Assembly: GCA_007131745.1 (NCBI GenBank) | Contig: SLPX01000002.1 | Location: 1-64,000, forward strand | Direction: 5' to 3' | Source: Myxococcales bacterium | GTDB lineage: Bacteria > Myxococcota > Polyangia > HGW-17 > SLPX01 | DNA length: 64,000 nucleotides | Shown here: positions 6,413 through 14,825 of the stretch, piece after piece | Layout of the letters: each line of letters starts with the position of its first letter | Numbering within the stretch: the first letter of the stretch is position 1 | Notes under the pieces: generated by a model | Seen by the model: the letters and a program-made list of their open reading frames with translations, nothing else | Told to the model about the DNA's origin: nothing | Database searches by the model: none | Made by a program: the position numbers and the translations under genes

Positions 6413-7564
6413 TCAGGGCAATAGTTTGCCCCGATGAATCTCTTGGGCGAATGATCGAAAGGGCAACACCCGGATCGGGCCGTCCTGAAGCGCTTCATTT
6501 CCGAGGTATATTCCGTAAGCTTTTTGTATTGCCCCATGATCCAGAAGTTCGGACAAGGCTCGGCTCCATGAACCGCGCCAACGATTCGATGCCTTGACTT
6601 CAAAGCCTGCTCCGTGTTTGCCGCGTGACCAGATGAAATCCACCTCCTTGCCCTCCGAAGTACGCCAGTAATGCAATTTGCCTCCGGAACCTGAATAAGC
6701 AATCCAGGCTCGCAGCTCGTTAAAGACCATTGTTTCCAACAAAGGGCCCTTTTCAGCCCGTTCCAGCGGATCGCGAAGCATGCCTGAAAGAGCGCGTACG
6801 ATTCCGGGATCAAAAAGGTAGAATTTCGGTTTAGATACTTCTTTTACTTTGAGGCGTGGTTTCCATGCTTCAAGCCGGGCGCCGATCAAAGTGTCTGCAA
6901 GGACTGCAAGGTAGCGTTGAACCGATGTTCTGGCGACACCCGCGTCCCGGGCTATGGCGGCGGTGTTGATGACCTGACCGTTCATGATTGCGGCGATCTC
7001 CAGGAATCGATCGAATGATCCAATGTCTTTAACGAGCGCTTCCTGTTGGATTTCCTGCCTGAGGTATGTATGAACATAAGATTCCAGGATATCCACTGCA
7101 TGTTGAGGTTCGGAATAGACCTTGGGTAAGGATCCGAAAGAGAGCAGACGATCGATGTCCAAGTCCTCGCCGAGTTCTATTGCAGTCAAAGAGAAGAATT
7201 TACGTTCAAAGACCCGGCCGGCCAGCAGATCAACATCCATGCGACGAAGTTTTCTTGCGCTCGAACCGCATAGAGCAAAGCGATACGCATCGCCCCGTTC
7301 AGCTATAATAGCGTGGATTTCCCTCAATAACGCGGGTATTCTCTGCACCTCGTCGATCACAACCCAGCGACCGGGTTCCAGCGCTTCTACCTTCTTTCTG
7401 AGAAGAGATGGATCCCGGAGCAATGAAAGGTATACATCGGTCTTCAACAAATCGAACCACACCGCGTTGTTCAAGTGCTTTCTCATCCAGGTGGATTTTC
7501 CTGTAGCCCGTGGTCCGAAAAGAAAAAAAGAATGATCAGGGGGTCTTAGAACTCTTGCATACAT
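6413..7564 (-). CDS. AAA_14/DUF4143 family ATPase (second copy)
   Basis: From the ATG at 7564 (MYARVLRPPDHSFFLFGPRA...) the product is 383 residues. In-frame starts at 7573 and 7624 would add 3 or 20 residues; none has a clear ribosome site. It carries Walker A FGPRATGKSTW, Walker B VVIDEVQ, FALCGSSARKLR, the FSLTAIEL segment, and a DUF4143 end with FWRT-like YWRTSEGKEVDFIW and GFEVKA. It is the same family as the gene at 4873-6270 but clearly diverged and shorter, without that gene's central insert. The two are in the same orientation with the operator-like repeats between them. Substrate and role are unknown. Confidence 0.85.
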   Translation of the reverse strand: MYARVLRPPDHSFFLFGPRATGKSTWMRKHLNNAVWFDLLKTDVYLSLLRDPSLLRKKVEALEPGRWVVIDEVQRIPALLREIHAIIAERGDAYRFALCGSSARKLRRMDVDLLAGRVFERKFFSLTAIELGEDLDIDRLLSFGSLPKVYSEPQHAVDILESYVHTYLRQEIQQEALVKDIGSFDRFLEIAAIMNGQVINTAAIARDAGVARTSVQRYLAVLADTLIGARLEAWKPRLKVKEVSKPKFYLFDPGIVRALSGMLRDPLERAEKGPLLETMVFNELRAWIAYSGSGGKLHYWRTSEGKEVDFIWSRGKHGAGFEVKASNRWRGSWSRALSELLDHGAIQKAYGIYLGNEALQDGPIRVLPFRSFAQEIHRGKLLP

Positions 7565-7681
7565 AGCGGGCATTTTTGCCGGAAAAATACCTGTTGTCAA
7601 TGCAAACCTTGGAATTCTCGCCAAAGGTTGTTTTTTGCGGTATTCCGATCAACCTCGTTTTTTCTCTCCCGAAGTCAGCAT

Positions 7682-8614
7682 TCAGCTCTTATGCGGTTGG
7701 GTTGGTTTTTTTTTGTGGTGGGTGGGGGGGGCGTGTCGCCCCGGGGTCAAGTGTAAATCAGGAAGGAGTTTGGATGAATTTTTGAGGATGGTTTCTACAT
7801 CGGCCGAAGTCCAGAGTCGGATCCCGGCGGTTTGCGCGGCGGTGGATGTGGATGGGTTTTCTTGGAGCGGTTTATTCAAAGCGCGCGGGTGTCCGTCGCT
7901 GAGAGCCTGATGAACTCGGATCGTCTGGGCTGCGACCGAGGAACCTGTTTCTATGATTTTGACATTCGGTCCGGCGAGCCGGCCTATGAGGGAGGCGAGA
8001 AACGGGAAATGCGTGCATCCGAGGACGATGACGTCCACATCGTGTTTCATAAGAGCCGCGACCTTGTCTCCCGTGATTTTTTCAACGGGTTGGCCTTCCA
8101 GGCGGCCGGATTCCACGAGTTCCACGAGTTCGGGCGCGGGCTCGGTGAAAACCTTGACTCCGCTCGTGAATCGTTCCAACAGATCTGCGAATCGATCGGC
8201 CGACAAGGTGATGGATGTGGCAAGAACGCCTATTCGGCCGGTGAGCGTGGCGTGGGCCGCTGGTTTGACCGCGGGTTCCATGCCCACCACCGGTACTGTG
8301 AGCCGGGTGCGAAGCCAGTTCAAGCCTGCAGCCGATGCAGTGTTGCATGCCACCACGACGACTTCCGCCCCGTGTGCGATGAGTTCCAGTGAAATATCGA
8401 GAGCTCGTTTTCTGATGAAGTCACTGTCTTTTGTTGCATAGGGGCAGTAGAGGCTGTCGGCATAGTAATCCAGGTGGAGGTTAGGGGCCATGCGGGTCAA
8501 TGGCTTGAGTACGCTCAAGCCTCCCAGCCCGGAGTCGAAAATGCCTATCCGACCGGCCGCTTCGTATGCAGACCCCTTTGCTTTTACGGAGTTGTTTCCG
8601 TTGGATTGATTCAT
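7682..8614 (-). CDS. murI: Glutamate racemase
   Basis: MurI converts L-glutamate to D-glutamate for peptidoglycan synthesis in the cytoplasm. The 310-residue protein shows IGIFDSGLGGLSVLK with the catalytic-region Asp, YYADSLYCPYA, the first active-site Cys in VVACNTASA, and the second in VLGCTHFPFL. The roughly 50-residue tail after the racemase domain is low-complexity, ends in a Pro/Lys/His-rich stretch, and is longer than usual. A 20-residue N-terminal extension precedes the conserved start. It lies 51 bases downstream of the Ser-His-Gly-repeat gene on the same strand, so the two may share a transcript. Confidence 0.95.
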   Translation of the reverse strand: MNQSNGNNSVKAKGSAYEAAGRIGIFDSGLGGLSVLKPLTRMAPNLHLDYYADSLYCPYATKDSDFIRKRALDISLELIAHGAEVVVVACNTASAAGLNWLRTRLTVPVVGMEPAVKPAAHATLTGRIGVLATSITLSADRFADLLERFTSGVKVFTEPAPELVELVESGRLEGQPVEKITGDKVAALMKHDVDVIVLGCTHFPFLASLIGRLAGPNVKIIETGSSVAAQTIRVHQALSDGHPRALNKPLQENPSTSTAAQTAGIRLWTSADVETILKNSSKLLPDLHLTPGRHAPPTHHKKKPTQPHKS

Positions 8615-8665
8615 AAACCGGTTTTCAGCCTTTTTCTCGCGCTAAATCGTGGAGATTCATTTCGG

Positions 8666-9151
8666 CTACCATGAACCGTGGGAGCCATGTGAGCCATGTG
8701 AGCCGTGTGAGCCGTGTGAGCCGTGTGAACCGTGTGAGCCGTGCGAGCCGTGTGAGCCGTGCGAGCCGTGTGAGCCGTGCGAGCCGTGTGAACCGTGCGA
8801 GCCGTGTGAACCGTGTGAGCAGTGCTGCGCTACAAGAGGTTTTCCTCTCTCGGTTTCCCGGAGGGAGGTTTCATCCGGGCCTGCCGGAAGTTGGGCCCTG
8901 AGTTCTGCTGCTTTGCCGGGATCATGAACCGGGTCATAAAGTGGATCATTAAGTGGATCATGAATGTCCCGGTTGCGAGGTGAAACTCCGAGTTCGTTTG
9001 TTCCCCTGTTTTCCGCTGCGGCTTTTCCCGCTCCGACAGTAATCAAAAGAACTGAGGAAGAAGAAAGAAAACCTCTTCGAGTCACCTTGACTTCATCCTT
9101 GTTCAGGAAAGAAGCGGGCGTCTTTTTTATTTGGGGAATTTCCTTTTTCAT
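8666..9151 (-). CDS. Tat-signal protein with 16 C-terminal Ser-His-Gly triplets
   Basis: The 161-residue protein has an apparent twin-arginine signal (VTRRGFL at residues 23-29, then a hydrophobic [13 protein letters not shown] stretch and an Ala-rich cleavage region). The middle is acidic with DPLxDPxxDP repeats. The tail has one Cys (111) followed by exactly 16 SHG triplets (112-159) and a final Ser-Trp. No family was recognised. The tail resembles the repeats of His-Xaa-Ser-type modified peptides and metal-binding tails, but no radical SAM maturase lies next to it. The divergent neighbour encodes a double kinase-like protein. The ATG at 9151 has AAGG upstream. Function as a precursor peptide, metal carrier or surface protein is speculative. 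Confidence 0.7.
   Translation of the reverse strand: MKKEIPQIKKTPASFLNKDEVKVTRRGFLSSSSVLLITVGAGKAAAENRGTNELGVSPRNRDIHDPLNDPLYDPVHDPGKAAELRAQLPAGPDETSLRETERGKPLVAQHCSHGSHGSHGSHGSHGSHGSHGSHGSHGSHGSHGSHGSHGSHGSHGSHGSW
8675..8818. repeat. 9-bp minisatellite coding for the SHG tail
   Basis: Sixteen 9-bp units with consensus gtgtgagcc (plus strand) vary at a few sites only. In the middle, units with gtgtg and gtgcg alternate, giving an 18-bp higher-order period. This implies growth by slippage or unequal exchange in multiples of codons. The array is not CRISPR-like because there are no spacers. Confidence 0.9.
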
Positions 9152-9286
9152 GGCTGCTTAACCTTAAATAAACTCTTGTTCTCCACACCTTGAACCAATA
9201 ATAATTCTAATGAACAAACATGATAGTGTCAATGAACGAACTGAGACGAACGGGTTTGGGGTGCTTTTTTGGATTTTTCTGAACAG

Positions 9287-11389
9287 ATGGCTCATTTTGG
9301 GCTGCTTGACTGGATCAAAGAAAGGTTCGGACGGGCGCGGATCCTGGGAAGATCGAAAAATGTTATCGTGGCAAGGCCGGAAAACCCGGGAAAAGGCGCG
9401 GAAATTATTAAGTTGCACAACCGCTTAGCAGCGGGGCGAACGGAAGGCGAGATGCTGGAACATCTTGCCCTCGTGCGTGAAAAAGAACCCAGCGCTTGTG
9501 TAACACCCGACCTTTGTTTTTCCTACCCTGTGATCCGGGATCCAACGAGCGGGAGGTTCGAGATAACGGAGATTTCCGGTCATTTTTGCGAGGATGTTTG
9601 TGTTGAAAGATCGTTTTGGGTGCTGGGCATGGAAGACGTGCGGATCGGGAGGGACAAACGCGTCCGCCGTCTGGCACGGAAAGATCTTCAGGCCGCAACC
9701 CGCGTGTTGGCTGCGATTCATCACGGGCCAATGCCGGAATTCCTGGTTCATCGGAAAGGCTGGGATGCAGGATGGAGGCGGCTGGAGGATCGGCGGACAG
9801 CGGCGGGGGTGGATGGAAAGTTGAGGGAAAACCTGTGTGGGCTTGTCTACATCGGCGATTCTCTTTGTCACAATGATCTTCATCCCTCGAACTGGATATT
9901 GAAGGGGGTTCCGATTGGTCTTTTGGATTGGGCCGCGGCCGGAGCAGGGGATCCTGAAAATGACCTTGCGGGGTTGCTTCTTGCGGTCGACACCCGATGG
10001 GCCGAGCTGGGCCAAAGGGGCGGGAAAGAACTCGAGTCTCAAACGGCCGAGATAGTTGAAACATGGGAGTCGGATTCAAGGCGGGCGGACCCCGGACGCT
10101 TGTCCCTTTACCTTTGGCTGGCCGTGGTGGAAGAGCTTTTTACATGTGAGAATCAAGCAAAGGACCATGACAGGAGAGTCGACCTGCTTTCCCTCTTAAA
10201 AGTCTTGGAAAGGGAGTTTTCTCGCACACTCGTTTTGTTGGGATCAGTGGGACGCTCAAGGGATGATTGCCGGGAGGTTGACGTTGAGGGAGGCATGGAT
10301 CTTGATCCTGAGCGTGATCACGATGCAGCAGGGACTTTGGGGGCGAGATGGGAGGCAGCGAAAAAGGAAGAGGTCGAACCGCTGCGGGAGGCGCTGGAGC
10401 GTGAGGGGATGATCCGTGGTCGAGGGTGGGTTGTGGAAGCGTTCGCTCGCCATGCATGCAACGATGTGGTTAGATTCAAAGGGCCGGGTGGAGAGAGTTT
10501 TGTCGCCAAGGTTTACAATAAACCGGTAGCTCCGTTTCTGTTTCGCCTGGAAAGCAATCTCGCATCTTTTCTTGACCACGGTTTTTCGGAGAGTTCGGAG
10601 GGGGTGGAGAGTTCGGCCTTGGGGACGGGTGAGACGCGGGTATGTGTGCCCGCTCCCATGGTTTTGCCTTCGGGAAGAAGGGTTTTCAGGGTTGAAAACC
10701 GGTTGGCGGTTCTTTACAGGGATTACGGTGACAGGGAGTTGAAGAACTCGAAAAAGGATTTGGAAATGCTGGCGCGCGGCCAGGCAGCGTTTCATCGGGC
10801 GGGTTTTGAGGTGCGCCCATACCTGGGCGAAGGTGCAGGAGAGGAACCTCTGGACCTTGGTGAATGTTTGGCCGCGGGCAACAGGCTTGCAAAAACAACG
10901 GAAGAGAGGGAGAGTTTGGCAAAAGCCGTTTCGTGGCTTGGAGAACTGATCAGGGAGGCTGAAGAAACATCTGAAACAGAGTTAATCCCTGCTTTTTTGC
11001 ACGGGTCGTTTCACCGGGATCACTGTCTATTGGATTCGGACCGAGGAGTTGTGGTGTTTGATCTTGAAAAAGCTTCGTGGGGGCCCCGGATCAGGGATGT
11101 TGCGGTCACCGCTTATTACATGGGATATCGCTGCAACGACGAAAAAATGGATCCTTCCAGGATGGCGTTTTATTTTTTGTGTTACGGCCGGGCGGCGTCG
11201 CCGGGTTTGACCCGGGTGGAAAAGAATTTCGCGGTTGCATACCTGATGCGCGCGTTTTTTCACGACCTGAGGGTGTTGGGCAGGGAGGGGGGAAACACGC
11301 GGGATCTCAGGCGGCATTTCTTGTTTTTGCTGGATTTTTTCTGGAACAGGAAGAGCTTTCGAGAGGTGTTGCATAAGGCAACAGTGTGA
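9287..11389 (+). CDS. Two-domain aminoglycoside-phosphotransferase-like (APH/CotS-type) protein
   Basis: From the ATG at 9287 the protein is 700 residues; a TTG at 9269 would add six. Two phosphotransferase-enzyme-family kinase lobes are fused. The first has the catalytic loop CHNDLHPSNW and the metal loop GLLDWAAAGAGDPENDL, so it could be active. The second has HGSFHRDHCLL, where the catalytic Asp is Ser and the Asn is His, followed by VVFDLEKASWGP, so it is probably a pseudokinase or altered enzyme. Such kinases act on small molecules, sugars or spore-coat components. The gene is transcribed away from the SHG-repeat gene, sharing a 135-bp intergenic region. The substrate cannot be deduced. 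Confidence 0.75.
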   Translation: MAHFGLLDWIKERFGRARILGRSKNVIVARPENPGKGAEIIKLHNRLAAGRTEGEMLEHLALVREKEPSACVTPDLCFSYPVIRDPTSGRFEITEISGHFCEDVCVERSFWVLGMEDVRIGRDKRVRRLARKDLQAATRVLAAIHHGPMPEFLVHRKGWDAGWRRLEDRRTAAGVDGKLRENLCGLVYIGDSLCHNDLHPSNWILKGVPIGLLDWAAAGAGDPENDLAGLLLAVDTRWAELGQRGGKELESQTAEIVETWESDSRRADPGRLSLYLWLAVVEELFTCENQAKDHDRRVDLLSLLKVLEREFSRTLVLLGSVGRSRDDCREVDVEGGMDLDPERDHDAAGTLGARWEAAKKEEVEPLREALEREGMIRGRGWVVEAFARHACNDVVRFKGPGGESFVAKVYNKPVAPFLFRLESNLASFLDHGFSESSEGVESSALGTGETRVCVPAPMVLPSGRRVFRVENRLAVLYRDYGDRELKNSKKDLEMLARGQAAFHRAGFEVRPYLGEGAGEEPLDLGECLAAGNRLAKTTEERESLAKAVSWLGELIREAEETSETELIPAFLHGSFHRDHCLLDSDRGVVVFDLEKASWGPRIRDVAVTAYYMGYRCNDEKMDPSRMAFYFLCYGRAASPGLTRVEKNFAVAYLMRAFFHDLRVLGREGGNTRDLRRHFLFLLDFFWNRKSFREVLHKATV

Positions 11390-11433
11390 TTCGCATTTGT
11401 TTGTTTGGGTAAGTTGGTTTGTGTCCTGATGGA

Positions 11434-12576
11434 TCAGTTGGGGAAGAAGTATGTGATCTTGATTCCCGCCCACCAGTGAACACCGAAACGGGAGATGAAA
11501 TCTCTTTTCACCCGGGCACAATTTGTTCCCGTATGTCCCCCTATGTTGGACCTGGTGCATTCCGCGAAGTGAAACGGCTTGTAAATGTACGCGCTCAATC
11601 CTGCGGCCAGGTGTTTTAGAAAAAAGTAATCAGCGCCCAGGCCGAGACCCATGACGAAAGCTTGGACGGTCTTTGTATCGGACCATGACGCTCCCGAGAC
11701 TTCACTCGTTCCGCGAGTGTGGATGAATTCAACTCCGTAACCCAACACCGCGCCCGCCCAGAGGTCGATTGCAGGGAAAGAACTCTTCAAAAAATCCAGA
11801 GCAAGGATGGCTCTGATTTCCGGCCCTGCTATCACGGCCCACGGTGTTATTTTGTCGGTTTGGTATACAGTGGATTCGTCGAATTGGTAATCGGTTCGAT
11901 TCCGGAAAAGAAAGGCTGCGTGCCCACCGATCGCAAGATAGGGAAACAACCTGTGGAGTACGGAAAAATTGAAACCGAACAAGGGTGAATATGGTCTGCA
12001 CCACAGGCCCGAGCAGTTGGTGGTTCCGAGCCCGAGATCAATGTGCATTCCCTTTTGTCGTGAGAAAACATGGTGAAGAACCGGTTCGACTTCATCTTCC
12101 GGAACGGGTTTTTCATCAGGAACAGGCCGCGGTTCGGGAGACGGTTCTTCAGCCGGATCTTCGGGCGGTTTTTCGTCCACCTTTTCTGGAGGGGAAACAA
12201 TATCGGAAGGTTCCTTCGGCGGATCCTTTTCCGGATCCTTTTCCGGATCCTTTGTGGGTTCCTCAACGGGCGGTTTTTCGTCCACACACTTACCGTTTTG
12301 GCAGATTTGATTCTCTCTGCAATCGATGTCTTTTGTGCATTCTTCTTTGGGCGGGAGGGAAACACATTTTCCCCTCTCGCAAATCTGGTCTTCCTTGCAA
12401 TCGATGTCTTTTGTGCATTCGACCTTCGGCGGCGGGAATACGCATTCCCCTTCCTTGCAGATACGATCTCCCCTGCAGTCGGAATCATCCCGGCACTGCG
12501 CGCGCGCGGTACCGCTTAATGCTAAGATTAAAAACGCAACGCATGCTGCGGTAAGGGGTGAGAGTTTGTTTTTCAT
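11434..12576 (-). CDS. Secreted Cys-rich / outer-membrane barrel protein
   Basis: From the ATG at 12576 the product is 380 residues with a signal peptide (LTAACVAFLILALSGTARAQ). Three Cys-rich modules of form C..D.DC...QIC..GKC follow directly (about residues 27-110). Next come a Pro/Glu/Lys-rich linker containing KDPEKDPEKDP and then about 190 residues of alternating aromatic/glycine strands that end in Phe (ITYFFPN). That ending is typical of an outer-membrane beta barrel. An ATG 45 bases upstream (12621) is possible but would hide the signal peptide. It is convergent with the double-kinase gene. Function is unknown; a surface-exposed binding protein anchored by a barrel is the simplest reading. 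Confidence 0.7.
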   Translation of the reverse strand: MKNKLSPLTAACVAFLILALSGTARAQCRDDSDCRGDRICKEGECVFPPPKVECTKDIDCKEDQICERGKCVSLPPKEECTKDIDCRENQICQNGKCVDEKPPVEEPTKDPEKDPEKDPPKEPSDIVSPPEKVDEKPPEDPAEEPSPEPRPVPDEKPVPEDEVEPVLHHVFSRQKGMHIDLGLGTTNCSGLWCRPYSPLFGFNFSVLHRLFPYLAIGGHAAFLFRNRTDYQFDESTVYQTDKITPWAVIAGPEIRAILALDFLKSSFPAIDLWAGAVLGYGVEFIHTRGTSEVSGASWSDTKTVQAFVMGLGLGADYFFLKHLAAGLSAYIYKPFHFAECTRSNIGGHTGTNCARVKRDFISRFGVHWWAGIKITYFFPN

Positions 12577-12709
12577 TCTATACGGCACTTTCAATTTGTC
12601 TTGATATCGATATCGCATCATCTTGCATTGCTTGCCGATTAAATGTCAACGAGTCGAAAATGAGATTGAAAAAACCTACGGGGATGTGTCGTCGGCAAAC
12701 GAAAAACGG

Positions 12710-12740
12710 TTGACACTTATGTTGGAATCAGAGATAGGGG
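12710..12740 (+). promoter_or_regulatory. Possible promoter of the small lipoprotein (copied at +594)
   Basis: TTGACA at 12710-12715 is followed 17 bases later by GATAGG, a weak -10. The identical arrangement sits at 13304-13334 in front of the paralogue. The -35 is perfect but the -10 is poor, so an additional factor may be needed. Confidence 0.35.
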
Positions 12741-12790
12741 CGATAGAAACATTCATAGGACAATCATAACCAAAAAAGGAGGTTCGTGTT

Positions 12791-13192
12791 ATGCTGAAGA
12801 AAATCATGGTACCATTGCTTTCATGTGTAATCTTTTCCGGTTTTGTCGGGTGCGGAGGGGATGATTTGTCCGAGGGAAGCATTTGTTCCCGCTGGTGTAA
12901 ATTGTTTGAAAGGTGTGAGCCGGAGCAGTTTTCCGCCTTTTTTGGAACCGTGAATCAGTGCCGTGAACTTTGCATCGAAGACTGGGAAGAATTTAAAAAT
13001 GACCCTGATATAACGGATGAGTGCTACGAGGCCGAAAAGAAACTGTTGAACTGCGTGTCAAAACTTTCATGCAGTGAGTTGGATGATTACTATGAGGAGC
13101 CGTATGCCAATTACCCGTGTGCCAAGTATGACCGAGATGTGGACCTTAAATGCGATTGGGATGATGAGTGGGAAAATGGGTGGGATGATTAG
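12791..13192 (+). CDS. Small Cys-rich lipoprotein, tandem paralogue 1
   Basis: The 133-residue protein has a lipoprotein signal peptide ending in the lipobox-like FVGC (Cys at 21). Conserved Cys residues follow at WCKL, RCEP, QCRELC, ECYE, NCVSKLSC and YPCAKY, suggesting a compact disulfide-bonded domain exported to the envelope. An AAGGAGG site is eight bases before the ATG. The C-terminal tail is Asp/Trp-rich and differs from its paralogue. No family is recognised. It is the left half of a 594-bp tandem duplication. Confidence 0.8.
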   Translation: MLKKIMVPLLSCVIFSGFVGCGGDDLSEGSICSRWCKLFERCEPEQFSAFFGTVNQCRELCIEDWEEFKNDPDITDECYEAEKKLLNCVSKLSCSELDDYYEEPYANYPCAKYDRDVDLKCDWDDEWENGWDD

Positions 13193-13219
13193 GATTAGGG
13201 GCTTGTGTGATTCGTTGAG

Positions 13220-13288
13220 TCCCTTTTCGCGCACGCCGAAGAAGTGGTAGAGCGAGAAATGATCCAGCCTGCGGACCATGAATCCTTG
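13220..13288 (-). pseudogene. Duplicated 3' fragment of the lipoprotein gene at 13791-14825
   Basis: The minus strand here reads the same final codons as the intact gene (MVRRLDHFSLYHFFGVREK), but the stop TGA has become GGA. The fragment has no upstream part. It is a by-product of the tandem duplication of the neighbouring small lipoprotein. Confidence 0.85.
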
Positions 13289-13859
13289 GCAAACGAAAAA
13301 CGGTTGACACTTATGTTGGAATCAGAGATAGGGGCGATAGAAACATTCATAGGACAATCGTAACCCGAAAAAGGAGGTCAGTGTTATGCTGAAGAAAATC
13401 ATGGTTCCATTGCTTTCATGTGTAATCTTTTCCGGGTTTGCCGGATGTGGAGGGGATGATTTGTCCGAGGGAAGCATTTGTTCCAACTGGTGTAAATTGG
13501 CGGAAAGGTGTGAACCGGAGTTTTTTTACGAAGAGTATTCCAGCGTGAGTGAGTGTCGTGCAGATTGCGTCGGTGAGTTTGACTACTTGAAAAACCATGA
13601 ACAAATGACGAGGGAATGTTACAGCGCTTTAAAGAAACTGTATAACTGCGTGTCAAAACTTTCTTGCGGCGAGTTGTATGATTACTATGATGAACCGTAT
13701 GCCGATTACCCGTGCGCTAAGTATGACCGAGATGCGGATCGTTTTTGCAGCGGGGAGGGTCGGAATTAGGGGCTTGTGTGATTCGTTGAGTCACTTTTCG
13801 CGCACGCCGAAGAAATGGTAGAGCGAGAAATGATCCAGCCTGCGGACCATGAATCCTTG
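13288..13859. repeat. Tandem duplication, copy 2
   Basis: This unit repeats 12694-13287 and ends inside the still intact lipoprotein gene at 13791-14825. The copy boundaries show which unit kept the original right-hand flank: copy 2 is contiguous with the real neighbour. Confidence 0.9.
13386..13769 (+). CDS. Small Cys-rich lipoprotein, tandem paralogue 2
   Basis: The 127-residue protein has the same signal peptide as paralogue 1 almost residue for residue (MLKKIMVPLLSCVIFSGF) and a lipobox FAGC. The Cys pattern is retained. The central segment (FFYEEYSSVSECRADC and onward) and the tail have diverged, while flanking DNA and the signal region are nearly unchanged. This suggests selection for change in the mature domain. 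It has the same AAGGAGG ribosome site. Function is unknown. Confidence 0.8.
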   Translation: MLKKIMVPLLSCVIFSGFAGCGGDDLSEGSICSNWCKLAERCEPEFFYEEYSSVSECRADCVGEFDYLKNHEQMTRECYSALKKLYNCVSKLSCGELYDYYDEPYADYPCAKYDRDADRFCSGEGRN

Positions 13860-14825
13860 TCGGGTGATGAACTTTGCGAGAGCGTTGTATTGGTTTGAAG
13901 GCAATGGAAAGCCTTCTGCGTCCCACGGCGATAGCAGCCATTCGCCCGCTCTTCCCGGCGGAGCCGTCGTGAGGTTGGAAAGTCGGTTTTTGTTTACCAC
14001 ATTTCCTGAGTCCATATCTATCGTGATCAAGTCCACTGATTCATGAAATTGTCCGATTCTCATGACGTTGAACCTGCATGCCTTGCCCTTGGCGCAATGC
14101 TCGTGAAGCAGTTTTAGGTAGTCGTCCTCGGACATCGTATCGGTTATTTCGCGCACCGCGGCTATGGTCCAATACCAAGTTTCGCCCAGGGATTGTCTGA
14201 CCGCTTTCAGAACGGATACGGTTGGTTGCGTGATTCTGGGGGGGTCCGAGCTGGTGCCGTGAACGACCCGTTCCATGATCAGCTTTCCTTCACGAGTCAG
14301 ATCCACGAGCCTGAGTTTCATGACGACATTGGTGTTGTATGAGAAAAAATCCGATGTGCTTGTGCCGCCTCCCGCGGAACCGAATCCCCAGCCGGTGCGA
14401 TACCTGTGAGAGTAGAAGTGCAACAGTTCAACCTGTAGTTCCAGGTGCGCTGCGCCTTCGACGGTTACCTCGGAAAAAGTCTGTGATTTGTTGAAATGCG
14501 CCAAGAGATTAGCGTGCATTTGAGCGGCCGGAGCCTGTTGAAAATTTTCATCGCCCGTGATGTCGGAACCTCGATTTTCTATGTAGAAAAAAAGTGGAAT
14601 AAAGGGAAGAAGAACGTGCAGGTTTGCAGAATCCCCTTTCTTTTCAATGTTGGGCCTGGAATCCACGACCCGCGGGATTCTCAGTATCAGCGGTGTCTTG
14701 AATCTCGTCACTGGAACCCTGGGAGCGGCGGCGATGTTGTATGTAGGTTTAGAGCACCCAAGCAGGGCAGCAGTCAGAGCGAACGGAACCAATGCAGAAA
14801 AAAAAGCGTTCTTTTTCATTGTCAA
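13791..14825 (-). CDS. Predicted lipoprotein, last of a three-gene operon
   Basis: The 344-residue protein has a lipoprotein signal (FALTAALLGC, Cys at 24) and then a globular domain without a recognised family. It contains a Gly/Ser-rich GWGFGSAGGGTSTS stretch, LRLVDLTREGKLIMER and a late pair of Cys (EHCAKGKAC). The strand-rich pattern with 'VVDSRP..' near the start resembles envelope lipoproteins that act on surface polymers, but that is only a general likeness. Its start overlaps the upstream lipoprotein gene by four bases. Its 3' end is duplicated at 13220-13288. Confidence 0.65.
   Translation of the reverse strand: MTMKKNAFFSALVPFALTAALLGCSKPTYNIAAAPRVPVTRFKTPLILRIPRVVDSRPNIEKKGDSANLHVLLPFIPLFFYIENRGSDITGDENFQQAPAAQMHANLLAHFNKSQTFSEVTVEGAAHLELQVELLHFYSHRYRTGWGFGSAGGGTSTSDFFSYNTNVVMKLRLVDLTREGKLIMERVVHGTSSDPPRITQPTVSVLKAVRQSLGETWYWTIAAVREITDTMSEDDYLKLLHEHCAKGKACRFNVMRIGQFHESVDLITIDMDSGNVVNKNRLSNLTTAPPGRAGEWLLSPWDAEGFPLPSNQYNALAKFITRQGFMVRRLDHFSLYHFFGVREK

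Larger units (their letters stand above)
12694..13287. repeat. Tandem duplication, copy 1 (594 bp)
   Basis: This unit starts with ggcaaacgaaaaacggttga and contains a promoter-like region, a small lipoprotein gene and the copied 3' end of the minus-strand lipoprotein gene that lies intact further right. It repeats from 13288. The two copies differ by scattered substitutions and a few codon-sized indels inside the gene. Confidence 0.9.

Noticed and set aside
8675..8818. Possible CRISPR array
   Set aside because: The units are contiguous 9-mers without spacers; this is a coding minisatellite.
8649..8927. Plus-strand ORF of (Glu-Pro-Cys) repeats
   Set aside because: The 9-bp array is open in several frames. 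The opposite frame has a Tat signal and a coherent N-terminal region, so the plus frame is most likely a shadow.
13067..13279. 70-codon minus-strand ORF between the duplicated lipoproteins
   Set aside because: It is the copied 3' end of the neighbouring gene reading through a mutated stop into noncoding DNA, so it is reported as a pseudogene fragment and not as a gene.
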